Source: Bacilli bacterium (GTDB taxonomy: Bacteria > Bacillota_I > Bacilli_A > RF39 > UBA660). Taken from it: a DNA stretch of 52,047 bases. The stretch is from the NCBI GenBank assembly GCA_017477845.1, contig JAFUTR010000004.1:1-52047 (forward strand). The letters run 5' to 3'. Position numbers and translations under genes: made by a program. Shown one piece after another: positions 32,215 to 40,139 of this stretch; positions within the stretch are counted from its first letter, which is position 1; the number at the start of each line of letters is the position of its first letter. The notes below the pieces were generated by a model that worked only from the letters and a program-made list of their open reading frames with translations, was not told the origin of the DNA and ran no database searches.

Positions 32215-33849
32215 ATGAAGTATTTTAAATCTTTGAGGAATAATATGACAGTTACTTTTTTAGCTGCATTCATATTTGTTATAGGGGTGATTTTTGGTAA
32301 TAATTTAAATAGAAGTTTAACTTTTATTGGTGACTTTTTCTTTGCAAGAGGTTCAAGTGAAAGTGCAACTAATGCTAATTATGCAACTGGAACTGACTAT
32401 GCAACAGGAGCTAACTATATTTTTGCAACAGGAGCAAATTATGCAACTGGAACTAACTATGCAACAGGAACTAATTACGCAACGGATGCTAATTATGGAG
32501 CTTTAGATTATGTAATGGATTTATTACATTTCTCGTTTGATTCAAATAATGTAATGCCATCTCAAAACTTAATCGTTAATTTAATCACTTATGGAGCTAA
32601 TTTAAGTTATGGGGAAGTAACTCTTGTTTCCGAAAACTTAATGGAATATATTACTATGCCTATTGAAGAATTAACTACATATAATACTAAATATGTAACA
32701 ATCCCATCAAGTGCTTTACCTGGTAAGTATATGCTATTAAATGTTTATTTATCAGGAGTAAATAGTGATGGTTCAACTTTCTATAAATTATTTAGAAATA
32801 GTAATATAAAGAGTATTTCCTATTATGATGAAGTACTAATTGATTACGATGATAAATTAACTATTGGATCTCAAAAGAATAGTTCAGACTTTTTAGTTTC
32901 TAATTTTAAAATAGGTAGAGATAGTGTTGTTCAAGGTGAAAAACTTACACTTTTATATGATTCAAATCAACCTTTAACATCTTTGAATGTCTTATTTAAA
33001 AATACTAAAACTAACGAATACTATAATGTTAATGCAAGAGACTTAGATTACTCTCCATATATTAAGATTGGCTCTAATTTAGAAAAAGGTGAATACGAAT
33101 TATATGGAATTCTTGCAGTAAGTGGTGATAATAGATATTTCGATAATAATATGTCACTTCAATTTAATGTAGAAAGTACAAATAATAAAAATGAGTATTA
33201 TATTGTTAATAATTATTTAATTGGTGATAGTCTAGTTGAGAAATATGACAAATTAATTTTAGATGCTACTAACAATCCACTTGTTAGCTCAGCTATATTT
33301 AACTACATTAAAGATTATAAAACATCATTAGTAATAAATTATAATGATAATGAAATGATTTTTGATGGAAATGATATTGAGAATACTGATAGTATAAAAG
33401 ATATTAATTCTCTTATAAATGTTTATAAAATAGATTCTGATTATAATTTGTATGACAAGGTTAAAAAGGGTGTAGCTGTAGAATTTGCTTCAAATGGTAA
33501 ACTTCCTGCAAAAGCAACTGTAAAAATAAAAAATAACTCTGAACTTGGTCTTTCTGATTCAGTTTATGTTTACTATTACAATGAAGAAAATGGATTGTTT
33601 AGAGAAGAAACAATGGCAACTTTAAATGGTGATTATTATGAGTTTGAAATTGATCATAACTCAACATTTGTTCTTGTAAATAATAAATTATCAAACAAGT
33701 TAATAGATTCTGGAAGTATAGTAAAATTCCAAGAAAGTAATACAGTTCATTTATTACTAATTGGTATGGGAATCTTATTATTAATAATTTTCTTCCTATT
33801 CATATTATTAGTTAAAAAGAATAAGAAAAAAGAAGAATTTAATATGTAA
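32215..33849 (+). CDS. Surface protein with hexapeptide repeats and two membrane segments
   Basis: A 544-residue protein: N-terminal membrane segment (about 15-29), a repeat region of seven hexapeptides of type ATGxxY (residues 51-94, with IF inserted once), a large beta-rich outward domain with at least two Ig-like units (about 100-480), and a C-terminal membrane helix (about 517-536) with a basic cytoplasmic tail. The protein should span the membrane at both ends with its middle part outside. I recognise no family. An AAGGAG ribosome site precedes the ATG. It follows the glycan ligase by 31 bases, so it may be in the same operon. Confidence 0.78.
   Translation: MKYFKSLRNNMTVTFLAAFIFVIGVIFGNNLNRSLTFIGDFFFARGSSESATNANYATGTDYATGANYIFATGANYATGTNYATGTNYATDANYGALDYVMDLLHFSFDSNNVMPSQNLIVNLITYGANLSYGEVTLVSENLMEYITMPIEELTTYNTKYVTIPSSALPGKYMLLNVYLSGVNSDGSTFYKLFRNSNIKSISYYDEVLIDYDDKLTIGSQKNSSDFLVSNFKIGRDSVVQGEKLTLLYDSNQPLTSLNVLFKNTKTNEYYNVNARDLDYSPYIKIGSNLEKGEYELYGILAVSGDNRYFDNNMSLQFNVESTNNKNEYYIVNNYLIGDSLVEKYDKLILDATNNPLVSSAIFNYIKDYKTSLVINYNDNEMIFDGNDIENTDSIKDINSLINVYKIDSDYNLYDKVKKGVAVEFASNGKLPAKATVKIKNNSELGLSDSVYVYYYNEENGLFREETMATLNGDYYEFEIDHNSTFVLVNNKLSNKLIDSGSIVKFQESNTVHLLLIGMGILLLIIFFLFILLVKKNKKKEEFNM
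32365..32496 (+). repeat. Tandem 18-base repeat array inside the surface-protein gene
   Basis: Seven in-frame copies of an 18-base unit (typical GCAACTGGAACTAACTAT), encoding ATGTNY and variants: ATNANY, ATGTDY, ATGANY, ATGANY, ATGTNY, ATGTNY and ATDANY, interrupted once by two codons (Ile-Phe). The units are nearly identical in DNA, so copy number may change by slippage. Confidence 0.92.
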
Positions 33850-33878
33850 AAAAGAGTGTTTAATTAGCACTCTTTATT
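33849..33878. terminator. Shared terminator of the surface-protein and PPTase genes
   Basis: AAAGAGTG (33851-33858) pairs with CACTCTTT (33868-33875). The T run is strong on the minus strand (six A at 33848-33853) and weak on the plus strand. The stop codons of both convergent genes are adjacent to or inside it. Confidence 0.75.
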
Positions 33879-34444
33879 ATTGAAATAAAGTAATTGTTTA
33901 TAATTTTTGTTTTAATTTTAATATTTTCTTTTGTTATTATTTCTCTATTATTTAATATAAACTCTATACTTTTTAGATTAAATAAATCTTCTCCCAGCAT
34001 TTTAAAGTATGCTTCTTTTAAAGTATATAATTTATAATAATCTATGTTATTATTTATATATCTTTTTTCATTTTCACTAGATATATATTTTAAAATATCT
34101 TTATTAAACTCTTTAATTTCTTCAATATCTATACCAACTTCTTTCGTCGATACTATAATACATGAATAAATTCCTTTGTGACTAATGTTATAAAAAATAT
34201 TATTATTTTCTATGTAAGGTTTATTATTTTTATTATATTTTATATTTATTTTATCGTAATCTATTTTTAATTCTTTTAAACTTTCAATTAATAAATATTC
34301 TCCTAGAATACTTCTTTTTTTATCATCTTGATTTACTAATTTTTTAATTTTTTCTTGTTTTTCTTTTTTTATTATTTTTAAAACTCTTTCATAAAAATCA
34401 TTGTTATAATTATTTATATTATCTATTTTGAAAATATCTCTCAT
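33860..34444 (-). CDS. 4'-phosphopantetheinyl transferase (Sfp type)
   Basis: A 194-residue enzyme with the Sfp-family motifs in order: NISHKG (86-91), GIDIE (104-108; magnesium-binding residues) and LYTLKEAYFKMLGE (KEAxxK, 143-148). It should attach the 4'-phosphopantetheine arm from CoA to a serine of a carrier protein. The carrier encoded in the divergent operon (36712) is a natural candidate, although fatty-acid ACP is possible. The promoter faces that of the VanW gene across 93 bases, which is why I place it in the same module. Confidence 0.9.
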   Translation of the reverse strand: MRDIFKIDNINNYNNDFYERVLKIIKKEKQEKIKKLVNQDDKKRSILGEYLLIESLKELKIDYDKINIKYNKNNKPYIENNNIFYNISHKGIYSCIIVSTKEVGIDIEEIKEFNKDILKYISSENEKRYINNNIDYYKLYTLKEAYFKMLGEDLFNLKSIEFILNNREIITKENIKIKTKIINNYFISIIKSAN

Positions 34445-34468
34445 ATAAACACCTAATCTCTTTTAGTT

Positions 34469-34477
34469 ATTATATCA
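34469..34477 (-). promoter_or_regulatory. Extended -10 promoter of the PPTase gene
   Basis: On the minus strand this reads TGATATAAT; the start codon is 25 bases downstream, with AGGTG as ribosome site. Confidence 0.6.
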
Positions 34478-34508
34478 GTTTTTTCTATTTTTAAATATAA
34501 TAATGTTA

Positions 34509-34517
34509 TGATATACT
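34509..34517 (+). promoter_or_regulatory. Extended -10 promoter of the vanW-dltA-dltC-like operon
   Basis: TGATATACT, 20 bases before the ATG at 34538, with GAGG as ribosome site. It is about 30 bases from the divergent PPTase promoter. Confidence 0.6.
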
Positions 34518-34537
34518 AATTATTGAGGTAAAAAAAT

Positions 34538-35365
34538 ATGAGGAAGTTATTTTGTGAAATCAATCCTTTTTGTTATCAAATTTCTTTAAAGAAAGAGAGA
34601 TTTAAAAGACGAATTAAAAATGTTGTTAATAATAATAAAATAGCAAAAGAAAAAACTAGTAAAGAATTTCCTTATGTAATAAAGGGACACTCATCTATAA
34701 TTTTAAGAAAACTCTATGGAGTAGACTTTAAATTGCAAGAGAATAAAGTTACTAATATTGAGTTAGCATGTAAGAAAATAAATGGATTAGTAATACATCC
34801 AAATGAAATATTTTCTTTTTGGAAAACAATTGGTTATCCATCTAAAAGGCATGGATATAAAGAAGGATTAGTTATAAAGAAAAATAGAGTCTTAGCTAAA
34901 GGTTATGGTGGGGGACTTTGTCAAATGGCAAATCTAGTTCATTATCTTGTATTAAATAGTCCCCTAGAAGTTGTGGAATTACATCATCATAGTGATGCAC
35001 TATTTCCAGATGAAAGAAGAAGAGTACCATTTGGTACGGGGACTTCTGTATTATTTAATCATGTTGATTATCGTTTTAAAAATAATTTGAAATTTGATAT
35101 CCAACTATTAACATGGGTTGATGATGGAGTAGTTTATGGTGAACTAAGAGCAGTTAATGATATTCCCAATAGATATAAATTAGTTGAAGAAGATCATCAT
35201 TTTAAAAAGGAAGATGATAAATATTATAGAATTTCAAAAGTATATAAAATTACTATTAACAAAAAAAATAACAAAGAAATAAAAAAAGAATTAATATTGG
35301 ATAATCATTCTTTAGTTATGTACGATTATAATTTAATTCCAGAAAAGGAAATAAGAAATGATTGA
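34538..35365 (+). CDS. VanW-family protein (short form)
   Basis: A 275-residue VanW protein without evident signal peptide or membrane anchor: HPNEIFSFWKTIGYPSKRHGY, KGYGGGLCQMANLVHYLVL and ELHHHSDALFPDERR are the family blocks, and the LFNHVDYRFKNNL segment ends the core. It is of the same type as VanW of vanB clusters, whose biochemical role is unknown. It overlaps the DltA-like gene by 8 bases, so VanW, activating enzyme and carrier are made together. A cytoplasmic location is suggested by the lack of a signal sequence. Confidence 0.88.
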   Translation: MRKLFCEINPFCYQISLKKERFKRRIKNVVNNNKIAKEKTSKEFPYVIKGHSSIILRKLYGVDFKLQENKVTNIELACKKINGLVIHPNEIFSFWKTIGYPSKRHGYKEGLVIKKNRVLAKGYGGGLCQMANLVHYLVLNSPLEVVELHHHSDALFPDERRRVPFGTGTSVLFNHVDYRFKNNLKFDIQLLTWVDDGVVYGELRAVNDIPNRYKLVEEDHHFKKEDDKYYRISKVYKITINKKNNKEIKKELILDNHSLVMYDYNLIPEKEIRND

Positions 35366-36719
35366 TGTAATAAGTAGAATATTAAAATATAAAGATAGTG
35401 AGGCTAAATGCTATGTTAATGAATCTACAAGTATTACTTATAAAGAATTAATTAGTTTATCTTTAAAATATAGTAAATTATTAAATAGGGAAGGAACCTC
35501 TCCAGTTATTATTTATGGCCATAAGAGTATTGATATGATAGTTTCAATAATATCTTGTATTATGGCAAACAGATGTTATGTTCCAGTTGATGTTTTTACT
35601 CCAATTAATAGGTTAAAGAAAATTATTTTAGATACTAAATCTACTTTAATAATTAATAATAGTGATATTGAAATAGAAAATTCATATAGATTGAAAGAAC
35701 TTGAAAAATTTAGTAATAATAGTGAAGAAAAAAATAATAATGATTTATGCTATATTATTTTTACATCTGGTAGTACAGGAGATGCTAAAGGAGTTTTAAT
35801 TACTAGAAATAATTTAAATAATTTTGTTAATTATATGTTAAAGTTTAATAGTAAGTATAAAGGTAAGAATGTATTAAACACTGCTAGTTTTAGCTTTGAT
35901 TTATCCGTTGCTGATATTTTCTTTTCATTATGTAGTGGGGGATGTCTTTATTCAATCGATAACTTTGATAATCTTATATATATGTATCAGTTTATTAAAA
36001 ATAATAATATTAATTATATTGTTTCAACTCCAACATTTTCAAAGTTGTTGTTATTAGATAAGTCTTTTAATAGTAAAAATTTTCCATCTATAGAATGTTT
36101 TTATTTTTGTGGAGAAACATTTGATAGAAGTATATATTTAAAACTATCGGAGAGATTTCCTTATATTGATATCATTAATGCTTATGGCCCAAGTGAAGCA
36201 TGTTCTGCTATATCTATGATAAAAATTGATAAAGACTATAACGATTTGTTTCCAGTTGGTAAAATTGATGATTTAGCAGTTGATGTTAAAATAATAAATA
36301 ATGAGATTTTTTTATCTGGAAAGAGTGTCTTTAAAGGATATTTAAATAGTAATTCATCTAATGGAGTTTATTACACTGGAGATTTAGGTTATTTTAAAGA
36401 TGGCTTACTTTATTGCGTTGGAAGAAAAGATAATCAAATAAAATATAAAGGTTATAGGATAGAATTATCAGATATAGAAATAAATTTAAAAAAATGTAAT
36501 GGAATTAAAGATGCTATAGTAGTTGCTAAAAAAGATAATGGCACTGTTAAATATATTAAGGCATTTGTTATAGCAGATAATTTTGATTATGATTTAGTGA
36601 TAAAAGAATTAAAAGAGAATATTCCATTCTATATGATTCCTAAAACTATAAAAGTTTTAGATAATTTTCCAATTACAAATAATAATAAAATAGATAGGAA
36701 AGTGTTAGAAAATGATTGA
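35358..36719 (+). CDS. DltA-like amino-acid-activating adenylation enzyme
   Basis: A 453-residue ANL-superfamily adenylating enzyme: FTSGSTGDAKG (A3, 135-145), FYFCGETFD with Cys251, NAYGPSEA (A5), YYTGDLGY (A7), GRKDNQIKYKGYRIEL (A8) and catalytic Lys444 in NNNKIDRK. FCGE plus YGPSEA is the pattern of D-alanine:carrier ligases (DltA), where this cysteine lines the D-alanine pocket. It should activate an amino acid, probably D-alanine, and load it on the carrier encoded next. It is shorter than Bacillus DltA (about 503 residues). Unlike dlt operons, no DltB or DltD gene is present. The start overlaps vanW by 8 bases. Confidence 0.85.
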   Translation: MIDVISRILKYKDSEAKCYVNESTSITYKELISLSLKYSKLLNREGTSPVIIYGHKSIDMIVSIISCIMANRCYVPVDVFTPINRLKKIILDTKSTLIINNSDIEIENSYRLKELEKFSNNSEEKNNNDLCYIIFTSGSTGDAKGVLITRNNLNNFVNYMLKFNSKYKGKNVLNTASFSFDLSVADIFFSLCSGGCLYSIDNFDNLIYMYQFIKNNNINYIVSTPTFSKLLLLDKSFNSKNFPSIECFYFCGETFDRSIYLKLSERFPYIDIINAYGPSEACSAISMIKIDKDYNDLFPVGKIDDLAVDVKIINNEIFLSGKSVFKGYLNSNSSNGVYYTGDLGYFKDGLLYCVGRKDNQIKYKGYRIELSDIEINLKKCNGIKDAIVVAKKDNGTVKYIKAFVIADNFDYDLVIKELKENIPFYMIPKTIKVLDNFPITNNNKIDRKVLEND

Positions 36720-36939
36720 TGCAAAAAAAATATTGATGGAAATTTGTGAAGATGAAAGGGTGCTTGACGATAATCAAGAATTAATAGAGTCTGGTATTTT
36801 AGATTCATACGCTTATATCATGCTTTTTTCAAAACTTGAAGATTTAGGTATTGCAATTGTTCCAACAAGAGTAGATAAGAATTATTTGAAAACTCCTATG
36901 GGAATACAAAAAATGATAGATGAAGCACAAAAAAAGTAA
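36712..36939 (+). CDS. DltC-like phosphopantetheine carrier protein
   Basis: A 75-residue acidic carrier protein with the arm-bearing serine in ESGILDSYAY (Ser32) and the DltC-like tail LGIAIVPTRVDKNYLKTPMGI. The sequence around the serine and the IxVPxxxxxxxxxxTP pattern match DltC more than fatty-acid ACP. It should carry the amino acid activated by the upstream enzyme. It starts inside the adenylation gene (8-base overlap), and its stop lies in the arm of a terminator shared with clpB. Confidence 0.85.
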   Translation: MIDAKKILMEICEDERVLDDNQELIESGILDSYAYIMLFSKLEDLGIAIVPTRVDKNYLKTPMGIQKMIDEAQKK

Positions 36940-36964
36940 TTACGAAATTTGTAATTACTTTTTT
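36931..36964. terminator. Bidirectional terminator containing the stop codons of the carrier and clpB genes
   Basis: AAAAAGTAATTAC (36931-36943) pairs perfectly with GTAATTACTTTTT (36951-36963) around GAAATTT. The carrier stop (36937-36939) is in the left arm and the clpB stop (36955-36957) in the right arm, with T runs on both strands. Confidence 0.9.
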
Positions 36965-39063
36965 ATATATAATTCATTGCCATTTATATCAATAGTTATT
37001 GTAGAATTGTATTTAATTTCTTCATTAATTATTGCTTTAGCAATTAATGTTTCAATATTTCTTGAGACAAATCTTTTTATTGGTCTTGCGCCATATTTTT
37101 CATCATAAGAATTATCAATTATATACTTTTTAGCTTCTTCAGTTAAAACAATTCTTATTTTTTTATCATCTAATCGATTATTAACATCATTTATAATTTT
37201 GTCTAATATTTGATAAATAACATCTTTATTTAATGAATCAAATATTATTATTTCATCAATTCTATTTAAGAATTCTGGTTTAAATGTTTGCCTTAATTCT
37301 TTTAAAACTAGATTGTTTGCATCATTTACTTTTTCAAGTATATATTCACTTCCAAGATTAGATGTCATTATTATAATTGTATTTTTAAAATCAACAACTC
37401 TTCCTTGTGAGTCTGTGATTCTTCCATCATCTAGTATTTGAAGTAAAATATTGAAGATATCTTTATGAGCTTTTTCTATTTCATCGAATAGTACAATACT
37501 ATATGGATTTCTTCTTACTGCTTCAGTTAACTGCCCACCATCATCATATCCAACATAACCTGGAGGTGATCCAATTAATCTTGCTACTGAATGACTTTCC
37601 ATATATTCAGACATATCAATTCTTATCATATGACGTTCATCATCAAATAATTCATAGGCAAGAGTTCTTGCAATTTCTGTTTTACCAACTCCTGTAGGAC
37701 CAAGAAATATAAATGATCCAATAGGGCGGTTAGGGTCTTTAATACCACTTCTTGCACGAAGGATGGCATCGCTTACAAGGCTTATGGCATTATCTTGTCC
37801 CATAACACGTTTTTTCATATTTTTTTCAAGATTTAATAATTTATCTTTTTCTTCATTTACTAATTTACTTACTGGAATATTAGTCCATTTTGAAATAATC
37901 TTTGCGATTGATTCTTCGTCTATCGTGTCACTTAATATTTCATTTTTATTTTGTGCTTGCAATTCTTTTAATTCTTTTTCAAGTTGTGGAATTACACCAT
38001 GTTTTAGAATAGCGGCATTTTCAAGATCATAATTATCTTCTGCATATTCTAACTCACGTTTTTTCTTTTCAATTTCCTCTTTCTTTTTACTTATTTTATT
38101 GTTAATATCTTTCTCACTTTCCCAATCATTTCTTAATTTTGTTTCTTTATCTTTTAAATTTTTGATTTCATTATCAAGTTCATCTATTCTATGTTTAGAA
38201 AAATCATCTTTTTCTTTTGTTAGAGCATGTTTTTCAACTTCTAATTGCATTATTTTTCTAGTTAGTGAATCAAGCTCTGTTGGAACTGATTCCATTTGAA
38301 CTTTTACTGTAGCACAAGCTTCATCTACTAAATCGATGGCTTTATCAGGTAAAAATCTATTTGTAATGTATCTATTTGATAAAGTAGCTGCTGCAATTAA
38401 TGCTTTATCTTTTATATTTACTCCATGATATACTTCAAATCTATCCTTTAATCCACGTAATATAGTTATAGTGTCTAAAACAGTTGGTTCACTTACTAAA
38501 ACTCTTTGAAAACGTCTTTCTAGAGCTGAATCTTTCTCTATATATTTTCTATATTCATTTAAAGTAGTTGCACCAATACAGTGAATTTCTCCACGAGCAA
38601 GCATTGGTTTTAACATATTTGATGCATCAGCACTTTCTCCACCTGTACCTACTATCATATGAATCTCATCGATGAACATAATTATTTCACCATCAGAATC
38701 TTTAACTTCTTTTAAAACAGCTTTAAGTCTTTCTTCAAATTCACCACGATACTTGGCACCTGCTATTAAAGCGCCCATGTCAAGTTCCCAAATAGTTTTA
38801 TTTTTTAGGCTATTTGGGACATCCCCTTTAACAATTCTTTGGGCAAGCCCTTCAACAATAGCAGTTTTTCCAACTCCAGCTTCACCAATTAATACGGGAT
38901 TATTTTTTGTTTTTCTTGATAGAATTCTAGTGATACTTCTTATTTCATCATCACGCCCAATTACCGGATCAATTTTTCCATCTTTAACGGCTTTAACTAT
39001 ATCACGCCCGTATTTTTCTAAAACATTTTCTAGATTATCTTGATATGGATTTTGATTATTCAT
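36955..39063 (-). CDS. clpB: ClpB disaggregase lacking the N-terminal domain
   Basis: A 702-residue Hsp100 chaperone with two AAA+ modules (Walker A1 GEAGVGKTA near residue 60; Walker A2 GPTGVGKTE in the second half) and the middle coiled coil between them (about 265-385, rich in Glu/Lys), followed by IPVSKL. The usual N-terminal Clp_N repeat domain of about 150 residues is missing: the protein starts just before the linker ([11 protein letters not shown]). No upstream start is possible because the CIRCE and promoter lie there. It dissolves protein aggregates with DnaK. It is under HrcA control through the perfect CIRCE at 39101. Confidence 0.96.
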   Translation of the reverse strand: MNNQNPYQDNLENVLEKYGRDIVKAVKDGKIDPVIGRDDEIRSITRILSRKTKNNPVLIGEAGVGKTAIVEGLAQRIVKGDVPNSLKNKTIWELDMGALIAGAKYRGEFEERLKAVLKEVKDSDGEIIMFIDEIHMIVGTGGESADASNMLKPMLARGEIHCIGATTLNEYRKYIEKDSALERRFQRVLVSEPTVLDTITILRGLKDRFEVYHGVNIKDKALIAAATLSNRYITNRFLPDKAIDLVDEACATVKVQMESVPTELDSLTRKIMQLEVEKHALTKEKDDFSKHRIDELDNEIKNLKDKETKLRNDWESEKDINNKISKKKEEIEKKKRELEYAEDNYDLENAAILKHGVIPQLEKELKELQAQNKNEILSDTIDEESIAKIISKWTNIPVSKLVNEEKDKLLNLEKNMKKRVMGQDNAISLVSDAILRARSGIKDPNRPIGSFIFLGPTGVGKTEIARTLAYELFDDERHMIRIDMSEYMESHSVARLIGSPPGYVGYDDGGQLTEAVRRNPYSIVLFDEIEKAHKDIFNILLQILDDGRITDSQGRVVDFKNTIIIMTSNLGSEYILEKVNDANNLVLKELRQTFKPEFLNRIDEIIIFDSLNKDVIYQILDKIINDVNNRLDDKKIRIVLTEEAKKYIIDNSYDEKYGARPIKRFVSRNIETLIAKAIINEEIKYNSTITIDINGNELYIKK

Positions 39064-39086
39064 AAAATCACTCCTTTTCTGTAATC

Positions 39087-39114
39087 ATTATATCACTAAA
39101 TTAGCACTTGTCAA
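39087..39114 (-). promoter_or_regulatory. clpB promoter
   Basis: On the minus strand: TTGACA (39114-39109), 16-base spacer, TATAAT (39092-39087) preceded by TGA, so a consensus extended -10 promoter overlapping the CIRCE element. Confidence 0.85.
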
Positions 39115-39127
39115 GCAAGAGTGCTAA
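39101..39127. promoter_or_regulatory. CIRCE operator (HrcA site) between clpB and Fic
   Basis: TTAGCACTT (39101-39109), nine bases, GAGTGCTAA (39119-39127): only one mismatch to TTAGCACTC-N9-GAGTGCTAA. It overlaps the clpB -35 and lies 3 bases from the -35 of the divergent Fic gene, so HrcA could affect both. Confidence 0.93.
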
Positions 39128-39129
39128 AA

Positions 39130-39158
39130 TTGACAAAATTTGAGAAATATGTTATAAT
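39130..39158 (+). promoter_or_regulatory. Consensus promoter of the Fic gene
   Basis: TTGACA (39130-39135), 17-base spacer, TATAAT (39153-39158) preceded by TGT. It is divergent from the clpB promoter. Confidence 0.88.
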
Positions 39159-39210
39159 AGCAAACAACAAATAGGGGTTATGACGTTTATAGAAAAAGGG
39201 GGTTTTCTAA

Positions 39211-40080
39211 ATGTCAGAAAAAGAAATACAAGAATTAATGGTAACTATTTTTTTAGGTTATAAATATCGTAAACAACATGATATGTTATATTCACAAGAT
39301 GCAAAAGTTCCTATGTCTTTGATTAAGCTTTATTATTCAGATAAAATGAATAGACTTGATGTTAATAGTGTTAGTCAAAACTTTATTGGTCGATACATAA
39401 AAAATGAAAGCTTCGTTGAAGAAGTTCATGATGCAGATGAAATAAAAGGCCTTGGAGTTATGTATGATACTATGCAAAATATGACTGAAGATGAATTTGA
39501 ACTTTTCTCACTTCCAACACTTCATAGGGCACTTTATTCTAAATGTGAATTTAATGATTTTGGTGGAAAACTTAGAACTTCTTCAGCTTATTTAAAAGGT
39601 TGTCAAGTTGATTTATCAGAACCTGGCGATATCTTAATGGATTTAATAAATGTAGAAGACGTGTTCAACAATTTAAAAAGTTTTGCAATAGCAATGAGAG
39701 AATCTAATGACTATAGTCAAATAAGACCATTTATAAGGGAATGTATAAAATTAAAATGTAGATTAATAAAAATTCACCCATTTCAAGATGGTAATGGTAG
39801 AACTATTAGATGTTTCATTAACAAGTTGTTTGAGCTTGCATCAATTCCACCAGTATATATTAGTAAAAATGAAAAAGATGAATATAAAGATGCAATGAAT
39901 GAAGCTTTAAGATATAGATCTTGCGGTGAAATTGATGATGATTCAAAATACGATAAAATCGCAAATTTTTACCTTTATAAAATATGTGATTCTATAATTG
40001 AACTTGATATTAATAAAAGAATACAGAAGGAAAAAGGAGAAGGAGTTTACGAAAAACGTAAAGTTTCTTCAAAAAAGTAG
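39211..40080 (+). CDS. Fic-domain protein (probable AMP-transferase)
   Basis: A 289-residue protein with the complete Fic active-site motif HPFQDGNGR (189-197), with the catalytic histidine and phosphate-binding loop. Fic enzymes transfer AMP (or another nucleotide part) to hydroxyl groups of target proteins, and class I-III members are held inactive by an S/T-x-x-x-E-G/N helix. The nearest candidate here is SFVEEV (about 67-72), a degenerate match, so inhibition may be weak. It lies divergent from clpB behind a strong promoter and AAAGGGGG ribosome site; no adjacent antitoxin gene is visible. Confidence 0.9.
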   Translation: MSEKEIQELMVTIFLGYKYRKQHDMLYSQDAKVPMSLIKLYYSDKMNRLDVNSVSQNFIGRYIKNESFVEEVHDADEIKGLGVMYDTMQNMTEDEFELFSLPTLHRALYSKCEFNDFGGKLRTSSAYLKGCQVDLSEPGDILMDLINVEDVFNNLKSFAIAMRESNDYSQIRPFIRECIKLKCRLIKIHPFQDGNGRTIRCFINKLFELASIPPVYISKNEKDEYKDAMNEALRYRSCGEIDDDSKYDKIANFYLYKICDSIIELDINKRIQKEKGEGVYEKRKVSSKK

Positions 40081-40104
40081 TTAAAATTTAGGAAATTTAT
40101 AAAG

Positions 40105-40139
40105 AAGTGTTTAATAATATTATTATGAACACTTTTTTT
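40105..40139 (+). terminator. Terminator after the Fic gene
   Basis: AAGTGTT (40105-40111) pairs with AACACTT (40128-40134), and the intervening TAATAAT/ATTATTA lengthens the hairpin; seven T follow (40133-40139). The T run ends exactly before the start codon of the next gene. Confidence 0.7.

Noticed and set aside
32365-32496. Regular repeats considered as a CRISPR array
   Set aside because: The units are 18 bases, directly adjacent without spacers, and in frame within a surface-protein gene.
37503-39043. Several open frames on the plus strand across clpB
   Set aside because: They are antisense to a fully conserved ClpB, have no ribosome sites and their translations are low-complexity Ser/Leu/Phe sequence typical of the complement of an AT-rich gene.
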